From positions 112,501-160,000 of the forward strand of contig JAUCMV010000007.1 in the NCBI GenBank assembly GCA_030435675.1: a stretch of DNA of 47,500 nucleotides, in the 5' to 3' direction. Source of the DNA: Steinernema hermaphroditum. Taxonomy: Eukaryota > Nematoda > Chromadorea > Rhabditida > Steinernematidae. The position numbers and the translations under genes are program-made. Below are positions 32,797 through 46,154 of this stretch, piece after piece (within the stretch, counting starts at the first letter, position 1; every line of letters begins with the position of its first letter). Under the pieces are notes generated by a model, which made no database searches, was not told the DNA's origin, and was given only the letters and a program-made list of their open reading frames with translations.

Positions 32797-33960
32797 TCAG
32801 ATTCAGTCTTCACTAAAGCGAAAACATTAACTGAAAAACTCATTCGATTCACCGTCTGCGCTTCCACAGTGGGAGCGAGCAGAGTCTGACGACTCTTTAG
32901 ACATCTAGAGACGTAAGCCAACAGATGAGAGCCAGACAACAATCAGAGACACTCTACCCTTACAGAGGTGTATTAGCCGGTGGTAGAACCCAGCGCGAAA
33001 AAAAGCATACAAAAAGTTGATGCTCCGCGCTAGGCAACCTTCACAGCTACCACCCAAAGAGTACAGTAATCCCTAAAATTCAACAATGGTATTCGTGGTT
33101 AGGCGTGCACTTCTTCCCAGTGCGTCTCGCCACGAAAATTGAGCTGCGAATCGCTTTCTCAGAAGCCATTCTCATCAGCACGTCAGATTGGTGAGACCAG
33201 TCTAGACTGGACTAGACTAGACTTGTCTCACCCCTCATTCGCATCAGGTCTTCGGTTTCGGCCCGGCCTAAACGCTTTTAGATCACGCTTTCAATCTCTA
33301 TCTAACTGCTCGATAGTTGCTCGACCCATGCGGTGATTTCCTGGTCGAAACGACCCACCTTCACAGTTATTAAGTATACCCCCATCCTCATGTATTCATG
33401 CAGTAGATCTTGCCATTCCGAGGCGATCGAGCTGTCGCTCTTCATTTTCCGCCGATCCAATCCCAAGATATAGCTCCTAAACGCACTTTAGTCAGGTTTC
33501 GTCAGTTTATCGATTCTGCTTTCGATAGTTGTCTACATGGTGTTTGTGACTCAAAACATGTGCCCGTAATCTGGCATTTAGACCACCACGTGCTTTCTGA
33601 TCCAAGTACTCGATTACAATTGTGGTTCGCGCAAAAAAATAATTTAAATAAGCTTCTGGACCTGCAAGACGCGAGATAGCCACTTCTTGATTCTCGACTG
33701 TGCGCGAAATCCAATGTGTCTGTTGCGCGTCTGCGCGATTCTGCTTGCACGTTCTTTTATTGTCGCATGCAAGTCTGTATTCAAAATGTTCACAACATTA
33801 AACTGAACAAGATGTTTACAATCAGTCGCACCTACATTACTCTTATCGCGCCTTTATCGAGTCAAAAAGTAAATAAATTTCAATAACGGCGATAAAGTGA
33901 CAGCAACAATGCTCACAAACCTACAACCTCCTCCTCTGACTGAAAGATGGCGCCTTCGGC
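32797..33960 (-). other. 5' external transcribed spacer region (unit D)
   Basis: 1164 bp, with the palindrome at 33191-33231. No gene recognised. Confidence 0.6.
33191..33231. repeat. Hairpin-forming palindrome in the external spacer (unit D)
   Basis: Unchanged stem. Confidence 0.7.
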
Positions 33961-34033
33961 TAAGCCTAAGCCTAAGCCTAAGCCTAAGCCTAAGCCTAAG
34001 CCTAAGCCTAAGCTTAGGCTTAGGCTTAAGCTT
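33961..34033. repeat. Inverted telomeric repeat array with an extra hexamer (unit D)
   Basis: Eight TAAGCC hexamers (33961-34008) instead of seven, then the same switch to TTAGGC. The copy-number change shows that the array is mutable between otherwise near-identical units. Confidence 0.95.
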
Positions 34034-34562
34034 ATCTAAGCCCAAGGGCTTCATTTGGAGAGTGCGTAGGTGCGTTCGACGCGCCAGAGCGCGGCCTTTC
34101 ACGTGCTTATATCCATTTCCAATTCTGTCCACACCATAGCCCGGTATAACGTATACTCTTGCCTAGTTATGCTCCGGGTACATGAGAGGTATCATTCGAC
34201 TGCTTAGACGACGGGCTGCAATATGAGCCTATGTTCGCACCAATAATGTTATACCATAAGCAGTTACTGCGGTTAGGTCTGCCCGCGTCGTCCCTCTGGT
34301 ACATGGAAGGTGTCGCTAGGTGCGCCCGGCTCTGCCGTTCAGGCTGCATCTATCAGCGCATCCGTAGCTCAATACCACAGGCACTAATGGCGGCTATCTT
34401 CGTCTAAGTTAGCGATAGCCACACGCAGCGCCTCCTGGGTACGGTAGCATGATCGTGGCGAGAGCCAGCCTGCGCGGCGCGCGCTTGGGTACTGTAAGCC
34501 TACCGGACATTTTAAAAATTCCCGAAGTTAGCATATAGGCACCTTCGATAGGACATACCATC
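34034..34562. other. IGS segment without recognised gene (unit D)
   Basis: 529 bp, same content as in unit A. Confidence 0.6.
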
Positions 34563-34681
34563 GCTTACGATCATACCACGCTGAATATACGCGAACTCGT
34601 CAGATCTCGCAAGTCAAGCAGCGTCGGGCCTGGTCAGTACTTGGATCGGAGACGGCTTGGGAATCCCAGGTGTCGTAAGCT
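34563..34681 (+). rRNA. 5S rRNA, copy 1 of unit D
   Basis: 119 nt plus T-run terminator. Confidence 0.97.
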
Positions 34682-34905
34682 TTTTCTTTTTCATATTTCA
34701 CTGCCTCTTTCGCGTACTGCACTTTTAACTGTCTCAAACGATCGAGTTAACTTTGTACCTTTTGATTTTTAGCGCCGTCTCCGAATTACTTCTTAATTCT
34801 AACAAGTGTCAGCCTGATTCAAATAGTACTTGACGTCTATAGGTTGGACTGTCTGTTGAGGTTGTTAGCTTCTTACACGCACATATTATTTCTCCCGAAA
34901 GGGAG

Positions 34906-35090
34906 TGGGCCGGTCCTGGTGTAAGTGCGAGTCCAGGTCGACCCTTGGATAGAGAGAAGCAAGCTTCAGCAACTACCCGGGTTCCAAAAATTGATTAATC
35001 TCAAAAAAGTCTAATAGACTTTATATCAGAGATTAAGCTGATAAGAACAGATACTACACTTTGATCTTAGCCAAGAGGCCGAGAAGCGAT
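34906..35090 (-). ncRNA. U2 snRNA (unit D)
   Basis: 185 nt with all U2 landmarks, six-T run. Confidence 0.96.
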
Positions 35091-35281
35091 AAAGTTCGTA
35101 CGTTCCTAGGGTATTACTATAGTTCTGAACAGTTCTGACGCACACCCTAACACATGACACTATTGGGTCCCGGCGATTTGCGCTCCCAACAGCACCACGC
35201 CGTGGTCAATCACTGCTGCATCGCACCGCAGCAGCGAGACAGTCGAGCGCGGCAGATAGCGCGGTGCGCAATGCCATCGTC
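35091..35281. promoter_or_regulatory. Divergent U2/SL1 promoter region (unit D)
   Basis: 191 bp, unchanged. Confidence 0.65.
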
Positions 35282-35375
35282 GGTTTAATTACCCAAGTTT
35301 GAGGTAAATATTAGATCCGCTCTTTCAAATGGAAGTGGCGAGATAAATTTTGGAACTGCGTCTCTCTGGAGATGC
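35282..35375 (+). ncRNA. SL1 RNA, copy 1 of unit D
   Basis: Exact leader at 35282-35303. Confidence 0.97.
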
Positions 35376-35756
35376 TTATAAAATATGCTGAGACTCTGGA
35401 AGTTGCTTGCCTTAGCGTCTGACCACTGAAGCTGTGCGTTTCGCTTTCGTGGCCATCACTTGACGTGTCCGTATGCCCGAAGAACTGCTGCACCAGCGAA
35501 CGAATATAGCGCCCACTCTAAACAACTCTATTTCCGTATAGCACCTTCGGTAGCATACAGGCTTCTTGAGACTTTCCGCCTTACAGATGTAAATCTGTCT
35601 CGAGCTAAGATAGGTACCTGCACAGGTTCACTAAAATAGGTTCTTAGAAACGTTGAGCTTGATCCGATCGACTGCCGTGGTCAAGCATTTGTCGATCGCA
35701 CCGCTACGGCGAGACGGTCGAGCGCGGCAGATAGCGCGGTGCGCAATGCCGTCGTC
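35376..35756. other. Spacer between SL1 genes with truncated 5S-type flank (unit D)
   Basis: 381 bp, same content as 5700-6080. Confidence 0.65.
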
Positions 35757-35850
35757 GGTTTAATTACCCAAGTTTGAGGTAAATATTAGATCCGCTCTTT
35801 CAAATGGAAGTGGCGAGATAAATTTTGGAACTGCGTCTCTTTGGAGATGC
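35757..35850 (+). ncRNA. SL1 RNA, copy 2 of unit D
   Basis: Exact leader at 35757-35778; copy-2 loop base. Confidence 0.97.
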
Positions 35851-36050
35851 TTATAAAATATCTAGGGGCTTCTTACGCCAGCGTTTGTGCACTGAAGCTG
35901 TTCTTTTCGTTTTCCTGGTCACTACTTGGCTTGTCCATATGTCTGAAGAACTACTACACCAGCGAACGAACGTAGTGCCCACTCTAAACGACTCTATTTC
36001 TCTATAGGACCTTCGGCAGCATATAGGTACCTTCGATAGCACATACCATC

Positions 36051-36169
36051 GCTTACGATCATACCACGCTGAATATACGCGAACTCGTCAGATCTCGCAA
36101 GTCAAGCAGCGTCGGGCCTGGTCAGTACTTGGATCGGAGACGGCTTGGGAATCCCAGGTGTCGTAAGCT
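36051..36169 (+). rRNA. 5S rRNA, copy 2 of unit D
   Basis: 119 nt, identical to the other copies. Confidence 0.97.
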
Positions 36170-36235
36170 TTTGCATTTTTATTCTAGCTTTTTTTTTGCC
36201 ACATTTTTTAAAAACAAATATCACTGCTTGAAAGC

Positions 36236-36651
36236 TGCGCCGAGTTAACCAAAAGTCTATAGATACTGTCGGTTCCCAAATTATTTGCATATCCCTAAAA
36301 AGAACAAAATTAGAAAACGCACAAACTAATAAGTGCATGAGGCATTTGGCTACCTTAAGAGAGTCGGCGCGAGCTAACCGAAACTTTCGTCACCATCGAC
36401 TAGTTGACTGTCGATTTATTTGCATATCCTGAAAAAGAACAAAATTAGACAGTTCAACGAAAAAATCTAAAGGTGTGAGACAATTGTATCACATCGCATA
36501 AGGCAAATTGTGCACGATATAATGGACAGTTCCACATTGTATCATAATGAAAACAGAATTATGTCTGAATTGAGCCAAATCGGCCGCAGAGTTCTAAAGA
36601 GACTGTCGGTTCTCAAATTATTTGCATATCCTAGAAAAGAACAAAATTAGA
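36236..36651 (-). terminator. Octamer repeats, candidate Pol I terminator/barrier (unit D)
   Basis: Three blocks, unchanged from unit A. Confidence 0.55.
36339..36365 (-). repeat. 27-bp R2/I-PpoI target copy in the IGS (unit D)
   Basis: Unchanged from unit A. Confidence 0.93.
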
Positions 36652-36665
36652 CGTCTTAAAACAAT

Positions 36666-37079
36666 TCAAACCGATCAAAAGGAAGTCTCAACGTCTCGCA
36701 AAGAAAGAATGCTCGAACGATAACAACCCCCTGATCAGTGATTAAGTCGTCTTCAAACGAATTTGCGCCCCGACATTTCCGCCCGAGTAAACTCCGGCTT
36801 TAACAACTCGACCACAGTTAAGCGATCGAGTCAGGTCAAAACTAGGGCATAAGTTCTAGCACCGAAGTACCAGATAAAGTAGCCTCCCGACATCGGGAAG
36901 CCATTGCTATTGTTTACTTAACGAGCTCCAATTCTGACTTAGAGGCGTTCAGTCATAATTAGTCAGATGGTAGCGTCGCCCCTTTAGCCTCTCACCTAGG
37001 CACTTAACCAAATGTCTGAACCAGCGGTTCCTCTCGTACTGGACACGATTCCTCTTTCAACAACCTTTGCATTAGTCAA

Positions 37080-37134
<55 letters not shown>

Positions 37135-37176
37135 ATTAGTGGGTGAACAATCCAACGCTTGGAGAATTCTGCTTCT

Positions 37177-37214
<38 letters not shown>

Positions 37215-37237
37215 AACGTCGCTATGGACGCTTGGCT

Positions 37238-37281
<44 letters not shown>

Positions 37282-37644
37282 ACTGAAAACTTTTCAAATC
37301 AAAAGGATCGATAGGCCACGCTTTCACGGTCTGTATTCGTACTGAAAATCTAGATCAAGCTCGCTTTTGCCCTTTTACTCTACGAAAGGTTTCCAACCTC
37401 TCTGAGCCAGCCTTAGGACACCTACGTTACGATTTGATAGATGTACCGCCCCAGTCAAACTCCCCGTCTGACTTTTTTCTCGACGCGACTCACGCTGGCA
37501 CCAAGTGCCTACGCTTAAACCCAAAACACATAAAGGCGTCGTCTAATCGAGTAAGTAAAAAATCGTTGAAAGTAGTGGTATTTCACTGGCGATCCGAAGA
37601 TCTCCCACTTATGCTACACCTCTCAAGACTCATCACAGAGTCGA

Positions 37645-37681
<37 letters not shown>

Positions 37682-37780
37682 GTTTTCGCCAAGCCCGTTC
37701 CCTTGGCTGTAGTTTCGCTAGATAGTAGATAGGGACAGTGGGAATCTCGTTAATCCATTCATGCGCGTCCCTAATTAGAG

Positions 37781-37840
<60 letters not shown>

Positions 37841-38862
37841 GTCGAGTTACCTCACTTTGACATTCAGAGCACTGGGCAGAAATCAGAGACAGTTAACACG
37901 CATCAAGCACCATCTGTCTCCTCTGTTTTAATTAGACAGTCGGATTCCCCGAGTCCGTTCCAGTTCTAAGACGATTGTCAAGCGCCGCCCGAAAACGCCA
38001 ACGCCGAAACGAAGACGCACAGACCCGATAGTCCACCAGGCAATCACTAGCCAAACGCACGCGCCACCGAAGCAGCACGCACATTCAGCAGAATCGCCCG
38101 GCTTCACATCAAGCCCCGAAACGACCAATCCTTAGAGCCAATCCTTTTCCCAAAGTTACGGATCTAATTTGCCGACTTCCCTTACCTACATTATTCTATC
38201 GACTAGAGGCTGCACACCTTGGAGACCTGCTGCGGATATGGGTACGATCAGGCACGAAATTCAAATAGCCTCCCTCGATTTTTCACGTATCGCACGCAAC
38301 GCATGAGACAACGCAGTATCCGCGCTGCTTGTGCAAAGTCAATCATTCCTATCTCCAACCGAATCAATTCCAGGAATCAGACTTTTCAACTAGAGAAGAA
38401 AACTCTAGCTCAGGTCACGTGCAACGTCATCGAGTTCGTTTGCGTTACCGCGCTAAAACAACAAGCCCGAAGGCAAGCTGCAATCTCCGTGTCCTGGTGC
38501 AGGAATATTAACCTGCTTCCCTTTCGACAGATGAGCGCTTCGTAAATCTAAGCCCGAAAGCAAAGACGAGACGCTCCTTTTGAGCAAACACGGCGTTAGC
38601 CCTTGTCTTAGGATCGACTAACTTGCGTTCAACTACTGTTCACGCAAAACCCTTCTCCACTTCAGTCTTTAAGGATCTCACTTAAATATTTGCTACTACT
38701 ACCAAGATCTGCACTCACGACTGCTCCAGTCAGGCTCACGCCCAAACCTTCGACGCAGAATCGCGACGTCCTCCTACTCGTTAGCGTCGCCCGAAGGCTT
38801 CACGACTAACGGCAGAGTATAGGTCTCCCGCTCAAGCGCCATCCATTTTCAGGGCTAGTTGA

Positions 38863-38896
<34 letters not shown>

Positions 38897-40172
38897 ATTC
38901 CGACTTCCATGGCCACCGTCCTGCTGTCTATATCAACCAACACCTTTCATGGGTTCTAATGAGCGGAAAGTTAGGCACCTTATCTCCGCGTTCGGTTCAT
39001 CCCGCAGCGCCAGTTCTGCTTACCAAAAATGGCCCACTTGGAGCTCTTATTCGCAGAGACACAGTTCACTTAAGTAACTGCATCATCATACCCATTAAAA
39101 GTTTGAGAATAGGTTTAGGTCTTATCGTCCCAAAGGCCTCTAATCATTCGCTTTACCGGATATAACTAGTGCACGAGTTCCAGCTATCCTGAGGGAAACT
39201 TCGGAGGAAACCAGCTACTAGATGGTTCGATTAGTCTTTCGCCCCTATACCCAAGTCAGACGATCGATTTGCACGTCAGAACCGCTTCGGACTTCCACCA
39301 GAGTTTCCTCCGGCTTCATCCTGCTCAGGCATAGTTCACCATCTTTCGGGTCGCACCGCTTACGCTCTATTTACACCGCATCGCAAGCGATCGCGATATA
39401 ACCTTGGTCCAGCGCCGTCCACAGGAGACAACGCATCCCAAGTCAGCAGATTAAACTGCATTCACTTTCGTTGCGCCTCAAAGTTTTGACACACTCTAAG
39501 ACTTGCGTAAACGCTACACTCCTTGGTCCGTGTTTCAAGACGGGTCAGATGAGGCGCTGACTTCAAGACCGGCGAAACTCTAGCCATACTACGCATCGTA
39601 CGACCGACTGATTATCCCTCCGCAGGGTCACCATCGACGCTTGACACAGCACATTGACCAGAGCCGCCAGCCCACATCGGCCGCAAGAACAGACTGCACA
39701 CAAGATGCAACCCTGAATACGACACTCGTTCGTCAACTTCATCTGCTTCCATCCTATCGGTTTCACGTCCTCTTGAACTCTCTCTTCAAAGTACTTTGCA
39801 ACTTTCCCTCACGGTACTTGTTTGCTATCGGATTCGTAGTCGTATTTAGCTTTAGATGAAGTATACCACCTACTTTGGGCTGCGATCTCAAACAACCCTA
39901 CTCCAAGAAGCAAACGCGTACGACAAACCGGCAACACGTACGGGTCTCGCACCCGCTTTGGATCTCTAGTCAAAGAGAATTCGTGAAGCCAGTAAACCGC
40001 ACATGATCACCTCTATACGTCACAATACAGTGTCAGCAGAGCCAACACGGTTTCGACGCTGAGCTCTTTCCGTTTCACTCGCAGTTACTAAGGAAATCCT
40101 AGTTAGTTTCTTTTCCTCCGCTTACTGATATGCTTAAGTTCAGCGGGTAGTCTTGCTTGAGTTGAGGTCGTA
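36666..40172 (-). rRNA. 28S rRNA (unit E, intact)
   Basis: 3507 nt, same length as the unit C gene. R2 target site uninterrupted. Confidence 0.97.
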
Positions 40173-40476
40173 ATTCGAAAACATCGAATTCATAGTTCCA
40201 AGTACGCTCGTTGACCAACGGAAACACGCTGAGTCACCACGTGGCTGCTGACTTCTAGAAACTTACGCACGAAACGCTGTCCGCACAAGTCAGTTGGCAA
40301 GAGACGCGCCAAACCACTAACGCACAGAACCGATATGATAGCAGAAGTTTTAGCGAAAGAGACGCTCGCCTAAAACCTCCATTAAACTATCGCCAATGAC
40401 GGCGTCCACACCGAAAAGGTACTCTTTCAAGTAGCTAATCGAAAGAACAGTCTCAGCTGACTGCAAGTCACGAGTT
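40173..40476 (-). other. ITS2 (unit E)
   Basis: 304 bp, unchanged. Confidence 0.85.
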
Positions 40477-40633
40477 AATCGACCCTCAACCAAACATACT
40501 AACAGATATAAACCTGATAGTGCCATTTGCGTTCAAAATTTTAGCGTTCAATATGTCTGCAATTCACGCCAAATAACGGTTTTTGCCCCGTTTTTCATCG
40601 AACTACGAACCGAGTGATCCACCGATAAGACTT
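40477..40633 (-). rRNA. 5.8S rRNA (unit E)
   Basis: 157 nt, colinear with 882-1038. Confidence 0.93.
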
Positions 40634-40919
40634 GATAATTGTTATTTGCACCATTCGCATGGAGCATCATCAAGTAAAATGTTAATGGTAGGGTTTGTGA
40701 ACGGCGGGTCTCCGACTGACCTCTTCAATTCTACATCACCAAACGCTAGAAACAGACAACGTCTGGCATAGGATGTCAAATGTCCTTCACCACAGCCACG
40801 CTCATACAGCTGCTCCAGACACCTATAGAAACCATTCAAAGCCGTTTGCGAACGAAATCGACACCTAGAAACGAAGCAGTGCCGTTCCGAACAATCATCA
40901 TATGAAATGATAAGCTCAA
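40634..40919 (-). other. ITS1 (unit E)
   Basis: 286 bp, unchanged. Confidence 0.85.
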
Positions 40920-40967
<48 letters not shown>

Positions 40968-41072
40968 GCCCGGTTCAAGCCGTTTCGATTAACGCGGTTC
41001 TCGCCTCAATTCACGTCCGAAAACGCTCAGAGAAGCAGTCTCCGCTTTTCTCGAAACAACTCAGTCCCGGGC

Positions 41073-41107
<35 letters not shown>

Positions 41108-41548
41108 ATCAACGCAAGTTGATGACTTACGCTTACTAGGAATTCCTCGTTCAAGTGAAATAATTGACAATTCACTATCCCAAGCACGAAGAGTTTTCAG
41201 GGGATTACCAAGCCCTTTCGAGCATGGAAGAACACGCTGATTTCTTCAGTGTAGCGCGCGTGCAGCCCCGAACATCTAAGGGCATCACAGACCTGTTATT
41301 GCTCAATCTCGTACAACTAAACGTTGTCTGTCTCTCTAAGAAGAGCTCTACACACCCGAAAGTATATAGAAGCCTATTTAATAGATTAGAGTCTCGCTCG
41401 TTATTCGGAATAAACCAGACAAATCAATCCACCAACTAAGAACGGCCATGCACCACCATCCACCGAATCAAGAAAGAGCTTTCAATCTGTCAATCCTTAC
41501 AGTGTCCGGGCCGGGTGAGTTTTCCCGTGTTGAGTCAAATTAAGCCGC

Positions 41549-41582
<34 letters not shown>

Positions 41583-42721
41583 TCTTTAAGTTTCAGCTTT
41601 GCAACCATACTTCCCCCGGAACCGGAAGACTTTCGTTTCCGATTACCTCCCCATCAAGGCTAAATTACCATCGACGGATCGGTAGTTGGCAGAGTTTAGG
41701 GTTAGGACTAGGGCGGTATCTGATCGCCTTCGAACCCCTAACTTTCGTTCTTGATTAATGAAAACATTCTTGGCAAATGCTTTCGCAGTCGACCGTCTTG
41801 CAGCGATCCTAGAATTTCACCTCTAACGCTACAATACGAATGCCCCCGTTTGTTCCTACTAATCATTACTTCGATCCATAAAACCAATAAAATCGAACCG
41901 AAGTCCTATTCCATTATTCCATGCTAGACTGTTCAAGCGAAACGCCTGTTTTAAGCACTCCAATTAATTCAAAGTAAACTCGTCAGTCACGACAAGCACC
42001 CCGTAAAGAGCACCTGCCGAAAACCGACAACAGAGAGCGACACGAGGCAGTGAACGTCCAAAGAACGAACCACCTCGCATCGCGTAGATCCAACTACGAG
42101 CTTTTTAACCGCAACAATGGTTAAGTACATTTTGAGAGCTGGAATTACCGCGGCTGCTGGCACCAGACTTGCCCTCTCATAGGTCCTCGTTAAAGGGTTT
42201 AAATTGTACCCATTCCAATAGCGGCTCACAAAGTGATCCGCCTTGTTATTTTTCGTCACTACCTCCTCGCACTGAGAGTGGGTAATTTTCGCGCCTGCTG
42301 CCTTCCTTGGATGTGGTAGCCGTTTCTCAGGCTCCCTCTCCGGAGTCAAACCCTAATTCTCCGTTACCCGTTATCACCATGGTTCTCCAATACAGAACCA
42401 TCAAAAGTTGATAGGGCAGAAACTTGATTGACGTATCGCCGATGCGAGATCATGCGATTGACGAAGTTATTCAGAGTCACCAAAAAACGACCGAAGCCGC
42501 CTGGTTTTGGTCTAATAAATGGACAGAGCACGCGAGGCACTCTGCTTAAGTTCATGTATTAGCTCAAGAATTACCTCAGGTATCCATTTAGGAAAATATC
42601 GTCAAGTCAATTATTGCTGTTATAATGAGCCGTTCGCGGTTTCACTTTGAATCGTTATACTTAGACATGCATGGCTTAATCTTTGAGATGAACGTACCAA
42701 TCATGCAGAATCAACAAGATA
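40920..42721 (-). rRNA. 18S rRNA (unit E)
   Basis: 1802 nt, no difference noticed from the unit A gene. Confidence 0.97.
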
Positions 42722-43885
42722 TCAGATTCAGTCTTCACTAAAGCGAAAACATTAACTGAAAAACTCATTCGATTCACCGTCTGCGCTTCCACAGTGGGAG
42801 CGAGCAGAGTCTGACGACTCTTTAGACATCTAGAGACGTAAGCCAACAGATGAGAGCCAGACAACAATCAGAGACACTCTACCCTTACAGAGGTGTATTA
42901 GCCGGTGGTAGAACCCAGCGCGAAAAAAAGCATACAAAAAGTTGATGCTCCGCGCTAGGCAACCTTCACAGCTACCACCCAAAGAGTACAGTAATCCCTA
43001 AAATTCAACAATGGTATTCGTGGTTAGGCGTGCACTTCTTCCCAGTGCGTCTCGCCACGAAAATTGAGCTGCGAATCGCTTTCTCAGAAGCCATTCTCAT
43101 CAGCACGTCAGATTGGTGAGACCAGTCTAGACTGGACTAGACTAGACTTGTCTCACCCCTCATTCGCATCAGGTCTTCGGTTTCGGCCCGGCCTAAACGC
43201 TTTTAGATCACGCTTTCAATCTCTATCTAACTGCTCGATAGTTGCTCGACCCATGCGGTGATTTCCTGGTCGAAACGACCCACCTTCACAGTTATTAAGT
43301 ATACCCCCATCCTCATGTATTCATGCAGTAGATCTTGCCATTCCGAGGCGATCGAGCTGTCGCTCTTCATTTTCCGCCGATCCAATCCCAAGATATAGCT
43401 CCTAAACGCACTTTAGTCAGGTTTCGTCAGTTTATCGATTCTGCTTTCGATAGTTGTCTACATGGTGTTTGTGACTCAAAACATGTGCCCGTAATCTGGC
43501 ATTTAGACCACCACGTGCTTTCTGATCCAAGTACTCGATTACAATTGTGGTTCGCGCAAAAAAATAATTTAAATAAGCTTCTGGACCTGCAAGACGCGAG
43601 ATAGCCACTTCTTGATTCTCGACTGTGCGCGAAATCCAATGTGTCTGTTGCGCGTCTGCGCGATTCTGCTTGCACGTTCTTTTATTGTCGCATGCAAGTC
43701 TGTATTCAAAATGTTCACAACATTAAACTGAACAAGATGTTTACAATCAGTCGCACCTACATTACTCTTATCGCGCCTTTATCGAGTCAAAAAGTAAATA
43801 AATTTCAATAACGGCGATAAAGTGACAGCAACAATGCTCACAAACCTACAACCTCCTCCTCTGACTGAAAGATGGCGCCTTCGGC
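42722..43885 (-). other. 5' external transcribed spacer region (unit E)
   Basis: 1164 bp, with the palindrome at 43116-43156. No gene recognised. Confidence 0.6.
43116..43156. repeat. Hairpin-forming palindrome in the external spacer (unit E)
   Basis: Unchanged stem. Confidence 0.7.
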
Positions 43886-43952
43886 TAAGCCTAAGCCTAA
43901 GCCTAAGCCTAAGCCTAAGCCTAAGCCTAAGCTTAGGCTTAGGCTTAAGCTT
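43886..43952. repeat. Inverted telomeric repeat array (unit E)
   Basis: Seven TAAGCC hexamers before the strand switch. Confidence 0.95.
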
Positions 43953-44481
43953 ATCTAAGCCCAAGGGCTTCATTTGGAGAGTGCGTAGGTGCGTTCGACG
44001 CGCCAGAGCGCGGCCTTTCACGTGCTTATATCCATTTCCAATTCTGTCCACACCATAGCCCGGTATAACGTATACTCTTGCCTAGTTATGCTCCGGGTAC
44101 ATGAGAGGTATCATTCGACTGCTTAGACGACGGGCTGCAATATGAGCCTATGTTCGCACCAATAATGTTATACCATAAGCAGTTACTGCGGTTAGGTCTG
44201 CCCGCGTCGTCCCTCTGGTACATGGAAGGTGTCGCTAGGTGCGCCCGGCTCTGCCGTTCAGGCTGCATCTATCAGCGCATCCGTAGCTCAATACCACAGG
44301 CACTAATGGCGGCTATCTTCGTCTAAGTTAGCGATAGCCACACGCAGCGCCTCCTGGGTACGGTAGCATGATCGTGGCGAGAGCCAGCCTGCGCGGCGCG
44401 CGCTTGGGTACTGTAAGCCTACCGGACATTTTAAAAATTCCCGAAGTTAGCATATAGGCACCTTCGATAGGACATACCATC
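43953..44481. other. IGS segment without recognised gene (unit E)
   Basis: 529 bp, same content as in unit A. Confidence 0.6.
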
Positions 44482-44600
44482 GCTTACGATCATACCACGC
44501 TGAATATACGCGAACTCGTCAGATCTCGCAAGTCAAGCAGCGTCGGGCCTGGTCAGTACTTGGATCGGAGACGGCTTGGGAATCCCAGGTGTCGTAAGCT
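44482..44600 (+). rRNA. 5S rRNA, copy 1 of unit E
   Basis: 119 nt plus T-run terminator. Confidence 0.97.
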
Positions 44601-44824
44601 TTTTCTTTTTCATATTTCACTGCCTCTTTCGCGTACTGCACTTTTAACTGTCTCAAACGATCGAGTTAACTTTGTACCTTTTGATTTTTAGCGCCGTCTC
44701 CGAATTACTTCTTAATTCTAACAAGTGTCAGCCTGATTCAAATAGTACTTGACGTCTATAGGTTGGACTGTCTGTTGAGGTTGTTAGCTTCTTACACGCA
44801 CATATTATTTCTCCCGAAAGGGAG

Positions 44825-45009
44825 TGGGCCGGTCCTGGTGTAAGTGCGAGTCCAGGTCGACCCTTGGATAGAGAGAAGCAAGCTTCAGCAACTACCCGGG
44901 TTCCAAAAATTGATTAATCTCAAAAAAGTCTAATAGACTTTATATCAGAGATTAAGCTGATAAGAACAGATACTACACTTTGATCTTAGCCAAGAGGCCG
45001 AGAAGCGAT
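44825..45009 (-). ncRNA. U2 snRNA (unit E)
   Basis: 185 nt with all U2 landmarks, six-T run. Confidence 0.96.
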
Positions 45010-45200
45010 AAAGTTCGTACGTTCCTAGGGTATTACTATAGTTCTGAACAGTTCTGACGCACACCCTAACACATGACACTATTGGGTCCCGGCGATTTGC
45101 GCTCCCAACAGCACCACGCCGTGGTCAATCACTGCTGCATCGCACCGCAGCAGCGAGACAGTCGAGCGCGGCAGATAGCGCGGTGCGCAATGCCATCGTC
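45010..45200. promoter_or_regulatory. Divergent U2/SL1 promoter region (unit E)
   Basis: 191 bp, unchanged. Confidence 0.65.
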
Positions 45201-45294
45201 GGTTTAATTACCCAAGTTTGAGGTAAATATTAGATCCGCTCTTTCAAATGGAAGTGGCGAGATAAATTTTGGAACTGCGTCTCTCTGGAGATGC
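45201..45294 (+). ncRNA. SL1 RNA, copy 1 of unit E
   Basis: Exact leader at 45201-45222. Confidence 0.97.
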
Positions 45295-45675
45295 TTATAA
45301 AATATGCTGAGACTCTGGAAGTTGCTTGCCTTAGCGTCTGACCACTGAAGCTGTGCGTTTCGCTTTCGTGGCCATCACTTGACGTGTCCGTATGCCCGAA
45401 GAACTGCTGCACCAGCGAACGAATATAGCGCCCACTCTAAACAACTCTATTTCCGTATAGCACCTTCGGTAGCATACAGGCTTCTTGAGACTTTCCGCCT
45501 TACAGATGTAAATCTGTCTCGAGCTAAGATAGGTACCTGCACAGGTTCACTAAAATAGGTTCTTAGAAACGTTGAGCTTGATCCGATCGACTGCCGTGGT
45601 CAAGCATTTGTCGATCGCACCGCTACGGCGAGACGGTCGAGCGCGGCAGATAGCGCGGTGCGCAATGCCGTCGTC
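45295..45675. other. Spacer between SL1 genes with truncated 5S-type flank (unit E)
   Basis: 381 bp, same content as 5700-6080. Confidence 0.65.
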
Positions 45676-45769
45676 GGTTTAATTACCCAAGTTTGAGGTA
45701 AATATTAGATCCGCTCTTTCAAATGGAAGTGGCGAGATAAATTTTGGAACTGCGTCTCTTTGGAGATGC
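45676..45769 (+). ncRNA. SL1 RNA, copy 2 of unit E
   Basis: Exact leader at 45676-45697; copy-2 loop base. Confidence 0.97.
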
Positions 45770-45969
45770 TTATAAAATATCTAGGGGCTTCTTACGCCAG
45801 CGTTTGTGCACTGAAGCTGTTCTTTTCGTTTTCCTGGTCACTACTTGGCTTGTCCATATGTCTGAAGAACTACTACACCAGCGAACGAACGTAGTGCCCA
45901 CTCTAAACGACTCTATTTCTCTATAGGACCTTCGGCAGCATATAGGTACCTTCGATAGCACATACCATC

Positions 45970-46088
45970 GCTTACGATCATACCACGCTGAATATACGCG
46001 AACTCGTCAGATCTCGCAAGTCAAGCAGCGTCGGGCCTGGTCAGTACTTGGATCGGAGACGGCTTGGGAATCCCAGGTGTCGTAAGCT
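45970..46088 (+). rRNA. 5S rRNA, copy 2 of unit E
   Basis: 119 nt, identical to the other copies. Confidence 0.97.
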
Positions 46089-46154
46089 TTTGCATTTTTA
46101 TTCTAGCTTTTTTTTTGCCACATTTTTTAAAAACAAATATCACTGCTTGAAAGC

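Larger units (their letters stand above)
26740..36665 (-). repeat. rDNA tandem unit D (9926 bp)
   Basis: Complete unit. It is 7 bp longer than C and E: one extra base in the 28S gene near 30173 and one extra 6-bp telomeric hexamer in the IGS array (eight TAAGCC instead of seven). Confidence 0.95.
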
